From contig CAJJDH010000033.1 of NCBI GenBank assembly GCA_905182905.1, positions 1 to 48,120 on the forward strand: a stretch of 48,120 nucleotides of DNA. Direction: 5' to 3'. Below are positions 38,463-47,076 of the stretch, one piece after another. Position 1 is the stretch's first letter; each line of letters opens with the position of its first letter. This DNA comes from a marine gamma proteobacterium HTCC2089. Its GTDB lineage: Bacteria > Pseudomonadota > Gammaproteobacteria > Pseudomonadales > Azotimanducaceae. The notes below the pieces were generated by a model. That model was not told where the DNA came from. It saw nothing but the letters and a program-made list of their open reading frames with translations, and ran no database searches. The position numbers were made by a program, and so were the translations under genes.

Positions 38463-39440
38463 ATGGGAACGAATATGAAAGCGATACAAGTTGACGGTGA
38501 TGGTCTGGTTTGGGCGGACTACGCTACATCTGAATGTGGCCCTGGAGAAATTCGCATACAAATAAAAGCCACAGCGATTAACCGCGCGGATTTAATGCAG
38601 CGGGCAGGCGGCTATGCGCCACCCCCAGGTGCCAGCGAAATTATGGGTCTAGAGTGTGCTGGCGAAGTAGTAGAACTCGGCGCAGGCGTGAGTGAGTATC
38701 AGATTGGCGACGGTGTTTGCGCGCTGCTTGCCGGTGGTGGGTATGCTGAGCAGGTTGTTGTCGCTGCGGGTCAGGTTCTGCCTATACCTAGTGGCCTTAG
38801 CTTTGTGGAAGCCGCTGCGCTTCCGGAAGTGTTCGCTACAGCTTACTTAAACCTCTACATGGAAGGTGAATTGCTCGACGGTGAGCGGGTGATTTTGCAT
38901 GCAGGCGCCAGCGGCGTGGGCACTGCTGCAATACAGATGCTTAAACATTCCAACAACCCCAGCTTCGTTACTGTGGGTTCAAAAGACAAACTTGCACAAT
39001 GCTTAGCTTTGGGTGCCAGCGGCGGCTCTGTTCGTCACGATGGTTCTTTTTTGGCGAAAGCTCAAGAATGGGCAGGGCCCAATGGTGTGGATGTGATCTT
39101 AGACCCTGTAGGTGCGAGCTATCTGGCTGACAATTTGACGGTGCTTGGGATGGGTGGTCGGCTAGTTCTTATTGGTTTAATGAGTGGCATACAATCTGAA
39201 GTGAACTTAGCTTTACTGATGATGAAGCGAGCTAGAGTAATTGGTTCTACCTTACGTGCGCGGCCGGTAGCTGAGAAAACTGTAGTGATGCAAGGACTGT
39301 TGCATGATGTGTGGCCAAAAATCGAAGCTGGGGAAATTCGCCCTGTGATAGACGCACAGTTCTCTATACAAGAAATGCAGACAGCTCACGAGCTGATGGT
39401 AGGCAATGGAACAGTTGGTAAAATCGTACTGAGTGTTTGA
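38463..39440 (+). CDS. NAD(P)H:quinone oxidoreductase, zinc-less MDR family (PIG3-like)
   Basis: Medium-chain dehydrogenase/reductase that probably reduces quinones or enones with NADPH. Residues near the start (NRADLMQRAGGYAPPPGASEIMGLECAGEV) match the PIG3/quinone oxidoreductase subgroup, and the Rossmann fold has LHAGASGVGTAAIQML. No zinc-binding cysteine set is present. The frame extends 13 codons upstream, but the ATG at 38463 has AGGAG eight bases before it and gives 325 residues. It is preceded by a short gap after hisF with no visible link. Confidence 0.88.
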   Translation: MGTNMKAIQVDGDGLVWADYATSECGPGEIRIQIKATAINRADLMQRAGGYAPPPGASEIMGLECAGEVVELGAGVSEYQIGDGVCALLAGGGYAEQVVVAAGQVLPIPSGLSFVEAAALPEVFATAYLNLYMEGELLDGERVILHAGASGVGTAAIQMLKHSNNPSFVTVGSKDKLAQCLALGASGGSVRHDGSFLAKAQEWAGPNGVDVILDPVGASYLADNLTVLGMGGRLVLIGLMSGIQSEVNLALLMMKRARVIGSTLRARPVAEKTVVMQGLLHDVWPKIEAGEIRPVIDAQFSIQEMQTAHELMVGNGTVGKIVLSV

Positions 39441-39511
39441 TCCAATATAGGATTGAACGCCTAGTCAAAGGGTAGGTGCTGGGATTAATGCCTACTGCTA
39501 AAGAACCTTGG

Positions 39512-40120
39512 TCAGGTCATTGGTTGCCTGATAATAGTTTTCCAATTTTCAGGTGCTGCACGACGAATATCTGTTAGGTATATTTCGTGGTGCTTGCCTG
39601 ACAATTCATAGCCGCTGTCCCATATGTGGCTGTGTACCCGATTTACGGTTGGTCCTTCCTCAGAAAACGGCCCTATATGCAGGGTTTGCGCTGACTTACC
39701 TTCAGAAAAAGCCTCAAATTTAAGTTTGGCTAAGCTGGGCAGTGTCTTCTTTTCGTTTACTTGTTTTGTCGCGCTGTTGACTAAGGTTTTAGTGACAAGG
39801 TTTGGCTGCATAATCATCATTGTCCAAATCCATTTGTCTTTATTGTCATTTTCAAAGTCAGACATGTCTTCAGCCCACCATAAACCCTCCAATGGTAAGA
39901 CTCCGTAATCTAAATTCGCTGGACCTTTTTTGATCATAAACTTTAGCGTATAGGCTACAGTGTAAAGGGCTTCCACTGCATCCGTATATTCTTGCGACGC
40001 TGGTGGCCCAGAACCGTCTATCATCAGGTAGTTCATTTTCGGTACCTGGACCACATCAATGCGTTTGGCAGATGCGCGGTAGAACTCTTGCAATTCCTTT
40101 TTGTAGTCAATTTTTTCCAT
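39512..40120 (-). CDS. GyrI-like small-molecule-binding protein
   Basis: Standalone protein of the GyrI-like/SOUL-type ligand-binding family (COG4832), function unknown. The start MEKIDYKKELQEFYRASAKRIDVVQVPKMNYLMIDGSGPP and the later LHIGPFSEEGPTVNRVHSHIWDSGYELSGKHHEIYLTDIRR, with the conserved Glu-His-Ile-Tyr-Leu end, are typical. The frame extends to a TTG at 40147, but the ATG at 40120 matches family starts and gives 202 residues. It lacks a DNA-binding domain, so it is not a BmrR/AraC-type regulator. It is divergent from the amino acid permease. Confidence 0.82.
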   Translation of the reverse strand: MEKIDYKKELQEFYRASAKRIDVVQVPKMNYLMIDGSGPPASQEYTDAVEALYTVAYTLKFMIKKGPANLDYGVLPLEGLWWAEDMSDFENDNKDKWIWTMMIMQPNLVTKTLVNSATKQVNEKKTLPSLAKLKFEAFSEGKSAQTLHIGPFSEEGPTVNRVHSHIWDSGYELSGKHHEIYLTDIRRAAPENWKTIIRQPMT

Positions 40121-40338
40121 TTTGGGTTCTGCTCTCTTTATCAGCAAAAATTGATTGGCAATGAAGGATAGGAGATTGCGAGATTGTTAGTCAATTTATT
40201 GTCTCGTACAGGTTTTTCAAGCGCCGAACCATAGGGAATATTGGATAGTTTTCTGGCACGCTACAGGGTACTTGGCGGCTGTTAGCGCGTATGACTTTGC
40301 CAAGGGTTTTACCGTTATTCATATTTTCGAGGGTATTT

Positions 40339-41682
40339 GTGCAGACTAATAAACTTCGCCGCGTACTGGGCTTTTGGGATGTGTTCTTTATTGCCGTAGG
40401 CCAGATTATTGGCGCTGGTGTTGTAGCACTGACGGGTATAGCCATTGGAATGACTGGCCCGTCAGTAATCATGGCTTATTTTTTTGCCGGCATTCTTGTA
40501 TTGATCGTAGCGGTACCAATAATGATTGCCGGTACTTCGTTGCCAGCGACTGGCGCCTATTATACCTGGTCATCTAGAATCGGTGGTGGCTGGCTTGGCT
40601 CCGTTGTACTTTTACTGATATTACTCGCGACTATCTCCCTGAGTCTCTATGGCAGTTCATTCGGCCTTTACCTGAACCCCTTGTTTCCCGGGTTGTCGGT
40701 AAATCAATGGGGTTTGCTAATCATTGTCGTACTAGGTTGCGCCAATTTATTTGGACTGAAAATTGCCTCCAAAGTACAAATGTTCCTAGTATTGCTACTT
40801 ATGTCAGCCCTTGGGGTGTACGCCGGATTTGCTATTCCTCAAGTGGATACGGCATTGCTAGCGCCAATGTTTCCTAAAGGCATAGTGGGCTTCATTACAG
40901 CGGTCTTCCTACTTAAGTTTGCAACGGGTGGTGCGTACTTAGTTGTGGGGCTCAGTGGTGAAATGATCGATCCTCGGCGCACAGTTGTCGTTGTTATGAT
41001 TTCCGCTACCTTAGCGGTTGTAGTGTTGTATGGGTTCGTTGCCCTAGCCAGTGTTGGTGTCATACCTTGGCAAGAAATGATTAACCAACCCTTGACGGTG
41101 GCGGGTCATGCTTTCCTCCCGGGTTGGGCTATGACTTATTTCTTGATTGCGGGTGCTGGTTTAGCTATCTGTACTACCTTGAACTCGCAATTTATTCAGC
41201 TACCTAGGTCATTTATGGTGGCGAGCTGGGATAACTTATTGCCGGAGTGGGTAGGCAAGCTCAATCGCTATGATGCCCCGTACGTGATTATTCTAGGCAT
41301 GCTGATAGTGGGCATAATGCCACTGGTATTCGGTTTGGACATTGGTGACATAGCGCGTGCGGCGACTATTTCAGCAAGCTTTCCAGCGTTCATTGTATTC
41401 TGGGTTGTGACACAAATTCCTAAACAGTACCCGCAAGCGTACAAACAATCAGTGTTTCAGTTGAGTCCGTTTTGGATGTGGGGCCTGTTTCTATTTTCTG
41501 AGTTTGCCAGTGTTGTTGGCGTGTATTTTCTCTCGCAAGATTTATCTCCAACCGTGATTGCCGTCCTAGCGATTTGGGTTGTTGTGGCCGTTGCGTACTA
41601 TCCAGTACGCAGACGCTACCTTGCGGCTAAGGGCATAGATTTAGATCGCCTGACAACTAACGATGACATATTTAGCGCGTAG
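40339..41682 (+). CDS. APC-superfamily amino acid permease
   Basis: Inner-membrane transporter with about twelve hydrophobic segments. The start NKLRRVLGFWDVFFIAVGQIIGAGVVALTGIAIGMTGPS includes the unwound GxG substrate loop of the first helix typical of APC transporters. The frame extends to an ATG at 40291, but a GTG at 40339 has GAGGG five bases before it and begins just ahead of the first helix, giving 447 residues, so I prefer it. The substrate is not evident. A hairpin at 41695-41724 ends the unit. Confidence 0.85.
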   Translation: MQTNKLRRVLGFWDVFFIAVGQIIGAGVVALTGIAIGMTGPSVIMAYFFAGILVLIVAVPIMIAGTSLPATGAYYTWSSRIGGGWLGSVVLLLILLATISLSLYGSSFGLYLNPLFPGLSVNQWGLLIIVVLGCANLFGLKIASKVQMFLVLLLMSALGVYAGFAIPQVDTALLAPMFPKGIVGFITAVFLLKFATGGAYLVVGLSGEMIDPRRTVVVVMISATLAVVVLYGFVALASVGVIPWQEMINQPLTVAGHAFLPGWAMTYFLIAGAGLAICTTLNSQFIQLPRSFMVASWDNLLPEWVGKLNRYDAPYVIILGMLIVGIMPLVFGLDIGDIARAATISASFPAFIVFWVVTQIPKQYPQAYKQSVFQLSPFWMWGLFLFSEFASVVGVYFLSQDLSPTVIAVLAIWVVVAVAYYPVRRRYLAAKGIDLDRLTTNDDIFSA

Positions 41683-41694
41683 TAAAAGGGTGTT

Positions 41695-41724
41695 AGAAGC
41701 CCTAGGAGTATGCCTAAGGCTTCT
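41695..41724. terminator. Bidirectional hairpin between convergent permease and sugar dehydrogenase
   Basis: AGAAGCC and GGCTTCT (outer stem) and TAGG and CCTA (inner stem) flank a 6-base loop with one mismatch between stems. It lies 13 bases after the permease stop and 20 bases from the end of the opposing gene. There is no long T run on either side, so the termination mechanism is unclear. Confidence 0.6.
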
Positions 41725-41744
41725 GAGTTAGCGGTATAACGTTG

Positions 41745-42881
41745 TTATTCTGGGTGCACTCTTATGACCGCGCCTTGATCACCGTCAGTGACAATATAGA
41801 AGAGGTCGTCTGGACCGATACGAACGTCGCGTATGCGTGATTTGAGCTCAGTGAACAACGACTCCTCGCTACCGATTTCACCTTCGCTCACAGTCAAACG
41901 ACGGACTTCGGCGTCGACTAATGCGCCTACGAATAAGCTATTGGTCCACGCAGGGAACTTGTCACCTTCATAGAATGCCAAGCCTGATGGTCCAATGGAG
42001 GGTGTCCAAACATGAACCGGCTGCTGCATACCTTCGTATTCGGTTAATGGAGAAACATAGGCGCCGTTGTAATCCATACCGTATGTAATGGCAGGCCAGC
42101 CATAATTATTCGCCTTAGTTACCACATTGATCTCGTCGCCACCTTTGGGGCCGTGTTCGTTTAAATAGACGGTTCCGTCTTTGGCAATAGCCAACCCTTG
42201 AGGGTTGCGGTGGCCATAGGTCCATACTTTGGGCGCTTGCGCAAACGGGTTGCCAGGGGCAGGGCTGCCATCTTTATTGATGCGTATGGTTTTACCAAGG
42301 TGCGAATTGAGGTTTTGTGCTTGCTCTCTGAAGTCAAAACCGTCACCTGTAGTAAGCAGAAGGAAGCCATCTTCGGTAAATGCCATTCGCCCACCATAAT
42401 GTAGTGGCGCATATTTCTGCGGGTTAGCAGAGAAGATAACTTCAACATTGGTCAACGAATTGCCGTCTAAGATAGCCTTAGCGACAGTCGTACCATTGTC
42501 TTTGCTGTCACCTGCGGCATAGGAAAGAAAGAGGGTTTGATTGGTGGTGAAATCGCTGTCTAACAACACATCGAAAAGACCACCCTGGCTGGCTCTGTAT
42601 ACGCTGGGAACACCAAGAATGGGGTCACTTACATGACCATCTTTGTCTATAGTTCTAAGTGTGCCGCTAAGTTCGGCAACGAGAATATTGCCATTTGGCA
42701 GAAAATCTACACTCCAAGGGTAGTTCAATCCTTCGGCCAGAGTTTCTAATCGATAATTTTGTTCAGTGGCGTGAGCGGGCAGTGCGCACAACAAGACCAG
42801 AGCAAATATTCCGCTGAGCTTATTCCGCAGAATTTGTGAGCCGAGGGTAACTCGCTCTATCAATGATAGTTCTCTTGTCAT
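41745..42881 (-). CDS. PQQ-dependent aldose sugar dehydrogenase (YliI/GSDH family)
   Basis: Predicted periplasmic beta-propeller enzyme oxidising sugars or related aldehydes with PQQ. The 378-residue protein has a long-N-region signal peptide ending LVLLCALPAHA (cleavage near residue 39), then propeller motifs typical of the soluble glucose/sorbosone dehydrogenase family: GLNYPWSVDFLPNGNILVAE, LHYGGRMAF with the catalytic His region, TYGHRNPQGLA, NEHGPKGGDEIN and NNYGWPAITYG. PQQ synthesis genes are not in this window. It is convergent with the permease gene. Confidence 0.88.
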   Translation of the reverse strand: MTRELSLIERVTLGSQILRNKLSGIFALVLLCALPAHATEQNYRLETLAEGLNYPWSVDFLPNGNILVAELSGTLRTIDKDGHVSDPILGVPSVYRASQGGLFDVLLDSDFTTNQTLFLSYAAGDSKDNGTTVAKAILDGNSLTNVEVIFSANPQKYAPLHYGGRMAFTEDGFLLLTTGDGFDFREQAQNLNSHLGKTIRINKDGSPAPGNPFAQAPKVWTYGHRNPQGLAIAKDGTVYLNEHGPKGGDEINVVTKANNYGWPAITYGMDYNGAYVSPLTEYEGMQQPVHVWTPSIGPSGLAFYEGDKFPAWTNSLFVGALVDAEVRRLTVSEGEIGSEESLFTELKSRIRDVRIGPDDLFYIVTDGDQGAVIRVHPE

Positions 42882-43005
42882 TCGCTTTCCTTGCTAACTG
42901 GGTTTGGACTATTGCTTAACAGTGGTATTGTGCCACAGCGATTTCTAGGAAATTGTGGTTATTTGTTGCCTGAAGGCGACCGAACTTTAGCACGGGAGTA
43001 GGGTT

Positions 43006-43467
43006 TTGTTATTACGGATATACGGATTTTTGGCTGCTTTGGCTGCGACCTACGTTGTTGCTGTAGTTGGTTATTCTCAAATTAACTTACTAAATTTGGT
43101 TGATATGGGTATAGGGGTAGATTTTTCTACGCGTATGCAAACATTGCAACACGATTTAGTGGGTATGTTGGATTTGTTCTTACCCATTTTGTGTGTCGCT
43201 TTGTTAGTGGCATTTCCAGTTGCTGGCCTGATTATCCGTCGTGTGCCTCACTTACGCACAATAGGCTACGTGTTAGCCGGGACTATGGGGATTTATGCCG
43301 TGATTGTATGCCTTGGGTTAATGATGGGCACCAACCCCATAGCTGTAACCAGAACTGCCGCTGGTTTGTTCTCTCAGGTCGCTGCAGGTGCGGTAGGGGG
43401 TTTAGTTTTCGCACTTGTTAGTGCAAAAAAGCCCGCTGAGGAAACAGTACCCTCGACAACCGGATAG
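43006..43467 (+). CDS. Small four-helix membrane protein, function unknown
   Basis: A 153-residue protein I do not recognise. It has about four hydrophobic segments (residues about 5-25, 48-70, 85-107, 118-140) and a polar tail, so it is an inner-membrane protein. Translation likely starts with TTG at 43006, preceded by GGGAGT. It is divergent from the sugar dehydrogenase and followed by the minor pilin genes, with no evident functional tie to either. Confidence 0.65.
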   Translation: MLLRIYGFLAALAATYVVAVVGYSQINLLNLVDMGIGVDFSTRMQTLQHDLVGMLDLFLPILCVALLVAFPVAGLIIRRVPHLRTIGYVLAGTMGIYAVIVCLGLMMGTNPIAVTRTAAGLFSQVAAGAVGGLVFALVSAKKPAEETVPSTTG

Positions 43468-43553
43468 TCGGTGCACTGCGCATCCAGATCGGGTAGGCCC
43501 AAGCGCGGTTGGCTTACTTGATAACGGGTTAATAGCCTGAGTCCAAGGTCGTT

Positions 43554-44216
43554 TTGTTTGCTATATCTACACGCATGCGATGCCGATTAGTAAAAACCAA
43601 ACATTCCACGGACTTCTGCTTTGGGGTCTTGCATAGTTTTCAAGAGCCAACTCTAGCGCCGATTCTACGGGGTACCTGGGACTGTGACCCTTGTGTAGCC
43701 GGAGGAATCGATAATCCCCTTGAAGCTGACAAGAGCCTCTCTTTTAAGAGTTTTAGGTTTTATGGATTTACGCTGCTCGAGCTATTAGTCGCGCTCGCGA
43801 TCACCGCTGTGTTGTGGCTCATTGTTGTACCCACATATCAAACCTTCATCAATCAAAGTCATCGAGTGACTGCGCAGACGGACTTAACGGCGTGTGCCCA
43901 AGCTTTGTGGGGCAGGGCGGGTAGCACAATGTCTTATCTGAATTTTGCCGATACGAATGGAGACGGATTGGGTAATGCCGATGAAGGTCCAATCGCCAGT
44001 GAAATCTGCCGCCCTGTAAGCCACGCACAGGGTAACTATCTGCTTTCTATTCGCGGCTCTGGGTCGGAGTTCTCGCTTACAGCCCGAGTTATGGGTGACG
44101 ACACAAGTTCGGGAATTCTTGGGCTAAGCAGTACTGGGGCAAAGTTGTGGGATGAAAATGGTGACGGGGTCATTGAATTAGAAGACAACGATTGGTTAGC
44201 AGCGGATGATTCCTGA
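43554..44216 (+). CDS. Type IV pilin-like protein (PilE/FimU-like minor pilin)
   Basis: Predicted minor pilin. The prepilin site is G71/F72 in FYGFTLLELLVALAIT, with Glu at mature position 5, followed by the hydrophobic helix. The mature part has two EF-hand-like calcium loops, DTNGDGLGNADE (133-144) and DENGDGVIELED (200-211). The leader is very long (70 residues) from the TTG at 43554, so the true start may lie downstream, but no in-frame ATG, GTG or TTG with a good ribosome binding site lies near the cleavage site. It overlaps the pilV-like gene by 11 bases, in the usual minor-pilin order. Confidence 0.82.
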   Translation: MFAISTRMRCRLVKTKHSTDFCFGVLHSFQEPTLAPILRGTWDCDPCVAGGIDNPLEADKSLSFKSFRFYGFTLLELLVALAITAVLWLIVVPTYQTFINQSHRVTAQTDLTACAQALWGRAGSTMSYLNFADTNGDGLGNADEGPIASEICRPVSHAQGNYLLSIRGSGSEFSLTARVMGDDTSSGILGLSSTGAKLWDENGDGVIELEDNDWLAADDS

Positions 44217-44766
44217 CCGCGGGAGGTTTCGCAGTCGCTTTTTTGTACAAGGCTTTTTACTTTTGGATTTGCAGGTCGCTCTTGTGGTTTTGAGCATCGG
44301 CCTATTGGGGCTTAGTTCATTGATGATCAGTAGTTTTGGCCAAAGCGCCGATGCTTTGAACCGAACCTATGCCGTTTTAGAAAGTAAAAATTTGCTGCAA
44401 CGCATACGTGCCCATCAATCTGGTTTGAGTGAAATTGGAGCGTATTATTCTAATGTGTCATTTCAGCAGCCTCCTCAAACAACAACCCAGTGCATCAATA
44501 GGTCCTGTGCCGCGTCAGTTCTTGCTGACTTCGACTTAGGGCAGTGGCAGTGTTCCCTGAATGTTATTGGTTTCGGTTTTGAAGACTGTCAGGTGCTATG
44601 GCGTGCACATTACAGTGACGAAGGTATGTTTCTGCACCTGCCAGAGTCTAGGGTCGGGTTAACTATTGCTAGATCGTTCAATACGGCGCCGGTGTTACAG
44701 GTTCAAGTTCATTGGCAGGGCGTAAATGGGCGCGAGCAGGCGTTAGATTTTGGCCTGAGCGAATGA
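44206..44766 (+). CDS. pilV: Minor pilin PilV-like
   Basis: Predicted type IV pilus minor pilin. The 186-residue protein has a short leader ending QG16, then FLLLDLQVALVVLSIGLLGLSSL, which resembles PilV/GspI, but mature position 5 is Asp (D21) where Glu is normal. A cysteine pair (CINRSCAAS) and a further pair in the C-terminal half suggest disulfides in the globular domain. It overlaps the upstream pilin gene by 11 bases and lies 51 bases before pilW. The symbol rests mainly on gene order and the GLLGL helix motif. Confidence 0.75.
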   Translation: MIPDRGRFRSRFFVQGFLLLDLQVALVVLSIGLLGLSSLMISSFGQSADALNRTYAVLESKNLLQRIRAHQSGLSEIGAYYSNVSFQQPPQTTTQCINRSCAASVLADFDLGQWQCSLNVIGFGFEDCQVLWRAHYSDEGMFLHLPESRVGLTIARSFNTAPVLQVQVHWQGVNGREQALDFGLSE

Positions 44767-44817
44767 AATGCAAGTTAGCATTTTTTTCCGCTGGGTTACT
44801 TTGTTGTCGGCGTAACT

Positions 44818-46029
44818 ATGTTTGAGCTGCTGATTTTTTCTAATGCATATTTGTATAGCTTGAAACTCAAGAGCACACAAACACCTTGTTTATGTCAGCA
44901 GAGAGTCTGCGGTTTTAGTTTAGTAGAAATGCTTATAGCTCTTTCCTTGGGTTTGTTGATTATTGCTGCGTTAGGACAGATTTTTTCCACCACCATTCGT
45001 AATCATGGACGCACTTTAGCTACAGCTAGCCTACAAGAGAATATGCGTCTTATTGATGCCTTTGTAGGTCGAGCAGCGGACAGAGCCGGTTACTTGGGGT
45101 GCTTGGGTAATCGTGGGAACATTGCCAAGTTCTTGCGTGGTAGTTGGCGAGATTTGCCCGAATATGACCTAAGCCAGCCAGTTGCAGGTTTCGAAAATCT
45201 TGGTAACGGTAGATTTAGCCCTAGTATCGAAAACCTGCCGCTGACTTCTAATCGCCAGCGACTACACAAGCCTAATAATGGCATTAGGCAAAGTCTTCTT
45301 GCCCCTACATCGGATGTTTTAGTGTTGCGCGGTATGGGTGAAATTGGCGGAGCTCTCAGGCATCTGTCAGACGAGCGAATGTTGATGTTCGAAGTCAGTG
45401 ATCATCATTTGGAACCTGACAATGGAGATGTATTGGTGATAACAGACTGTCACCAAGGAGCACTATTTAGTGCGTCAACACTGCGCCGTTCTGGTTCCAT
45501 GGTAAGTATGGGTTGGGAGGAGAGCAGTGGTCTTTTTGGTAACTTGGCATTTGGGGTAACCGATGCAGGCGAGCAGACCCTTGTAGGGCTTTCGCTTTCA
45601 CAGCATGGTTTTGCGCCTTCCAGTATTTTGGCTCATGTAGTCAGTACTGTTTTCTTTGTCGGTCAAAGTCAGGCGGTGGGCGCGGAGGGTCAGACTTTGT
45701 ATTCACTTTGGCAGAAAGATGGCAGTGCGAGACCTACCGAATTAGTCAGAGGTGTTAAAGACATGCAGGTGCTATACGGGGTCAAGCGGGCGGGCGTTTC
45801 AGTAGATGTTAGTGACGAAACGCAATTGTTTGTCGAGCAAGGCGTAATAGGCTACTACCAGTGGGATCAAATTCCTGCAGAAACAGTTGTTGCTTCAATT
45901 TGGCTCTCCTTTGTTATTGAAAGCTCCATTGACTTAGATGAAGGGGGTGGCTCCGCGACCTTGCGCAGTTTTAGTCTAACGTATGTATTAAAAAATTTGC
46001 GGCCAAGGGTATTAGAGGTTTCTCGTTGA
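44818..46029 (+). CDS. pilW: Minor pilin PilW-like
   Basis: Predicted PilW/GspJ-like minor pilin. The 403-residue protein has a 32-residue leader, then the cleavage site G32/F33 in CGFSLVEMLIALSLGLLIIAALGQIF with Glu at mature position 5, and a large C-terminal domain of the length usual for PilW. The segment TASLQENMRLIDAFVGRAADRAGYLGC is typical of PilW proteins. The start is the ATG at 44818, without a strong ribosome binding site. Confidence 0.85.
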   Translation: MFELLIFSNAYLYSLKLKSTQTPCLCQQRVCGFSLVEMLIALSLGLLIIAALGQIFSTTIRNHGRTLATASLQENMRLIDAFVGRAADRAGYLGCLGNRGNIAKFLRGSWRDLPEYDLSQPVAGFENLGNGRFSPSIENLPLTSNRQRLHKPNNGIRQSLLAPTSDVLVLRGMGEIGGALRHLSDERMLMFEVSDHHLEPDNGDVLVITDCHQGALFSASTLRRSGSMVSMGWEESSGLFGNLAFGVTDAGEQTLVGLSLSQHGFAPSSILAHVVSTVFFVGQSQAVGAEGQTLYSLWQKDGSARPTELVRGVKDMQVLYGVKRAGVSVDVSDETQLFVEQGVIGYYQWDQIPAETVVASIWLSFVIESSIDLDEGGGSATLRSFSLTYVLKNLRPRVLEVSR

Positions 46030-46135
46030 TTGGTTTTGTGATGATTGCATTCTATGCGCCCTCAATTGAGAGACGATTATGCGCGGTCTGTGCGCTGTGA
46101 AAGAGCGTGGCAAGCAAAGGGTCGGACACAGGAAC

Positions 46136-46179
46136 GGGCAAAGAGAGGGTGAAGAGAGGGCAAAGAGAGGGCGAAGGAT
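46136..46179 (+). repeat. 11-bp purine-rich tandem repeat upstream of pilX
   Basis: Four units: GGGCAAAGAGA (46136-46146), GGGTGAAGAGA, GGGCAAAGAGA (46158-46168) and a decayed GGGCGAAGGAT (46169-46179). It lies in the 238-base pilW-pilX gap, the only large gap in the minor-pilin run. Confidence 0.85.
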
Positions 46180-46267
46180 CCAACAAAGGTTTCAATAAAG
46201 GAGCGGCGAAAAAAAACAAATCTACAAAGGAGAACCCTGTGGACGAAAAGCGAGAGCTGGAAAGGGA

Positions 46268-46906
46268 ATGAAAAATGGGAGCAAGGGTTTGGTGGTAGGT
46301 CCAACAAAAACACAACATCTAATTCCTCGAGTATCAGGTGCGCTTTTTTACCGCCCTCGGCACGATGGCCTTGTGCTTATGGTCTGTCTTTTCCTTCTAT
46401 TCTTATTGTCCTTAATGGGCATGTCTGCGGCATCTGTTAGTCGGCTTAATGTGTACGCTAGCCAAAATTTTGTGGGCGACTACTTAGCCATGGGTGCAGC
46501 ATATTCAGCAATGGACAATGCCTTACATAACATTTGGGAGGTTCAGCAAGGTCAATTCAGTAATGCAGGCGCCGGTGGGAAATATTTGGTTTCATCTTTT
46601 GATCACAATTGGCGCGCTCTGTCTGCATGGCAAGCTGCTAATTGTCTGCCAGTGGTTACAGAACTCTCAGGTACTTCAGCCTGCGTGTTAATAGAAACGG
46701 TAGTTACTCCTGACAGCACAGACGTTGTTTATAGGATAACTGCATCTGCCTCCACGCTCCATGCCTACGCTGTGATCCAGGCGTGGGTACACCAATATTA
46801 TCTGTCTAGCGAGCGGGAAGATGTTCAAAACGAAGCGCGGGCGGAGGCGCGTGCTAGCGAGGGAGCTATAAGAGTGACAGAGCTAAGAGGTTTGAGGGCG
46901 TTATAA
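46268..46906 (+). CDS. pilX: Minor pilin PilX-like
   Basis: Predicted PilX/GspK-like minor pilin. The 212-residue protein has a basic leader (to about residue 34), then DGLVLMVCLFLLFLLSLMGMSAASVSRLNVYASQNFVGDYLAMGAAYSAMDNAL, typical of PilX N-terminal helices; Glu at mature position 5 is absent, as in the GspK-like group. GGAAAGGG precedes the ATG. In Pseudomonas pilX is followed by pilY1 and pilE, but here the cluster ends and the convergent valS follows after 170 bases that hold no recognised gene. Confidence 0.8.
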   Translation: MKNGSKGLVVGPTKTQHLIPRVSGALFYRPRHDGLVLMVCLFLLFLLSLMGMSAASVSRLNVYASQNFVGDYLAMGAAYSAMDNALHNIWEVQQGQFSNAGAGGKYLVSSFDHNWRALSAWQAANCLPVVTELSGTSACVLIETVVTPDSTDVVYRITASASTLHAYAVIQAWVHQYYLSSEREDVQNEARAEARASEGAIRVTELRGLRAL

Positions 46907-47076
46907 TATTCGTCGCAAACGCGAGCTATCTTTTTTAGTAACTGTGTAAGCCTTTGTGCTGGGGTGTCGGAGCGAGTTTTGAACCAATTTGGAATGATGC
47001 TTGCAGTTTTGGTTTTGTTTGCATAACAGGCTTAGACTCACGTCTAAACCTATTGCTTTTAGACTTCATCAGGCTG

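Noticed and set aside
46052-46318. Minus-strand frames and a basic plus-strand mini-frame (from 46079) across the pilW-pilX gap
   Set aside because: Their composition follows the purine-rich 11-bp repeat; they have no family resemblance, so they are translated repeat sequence.
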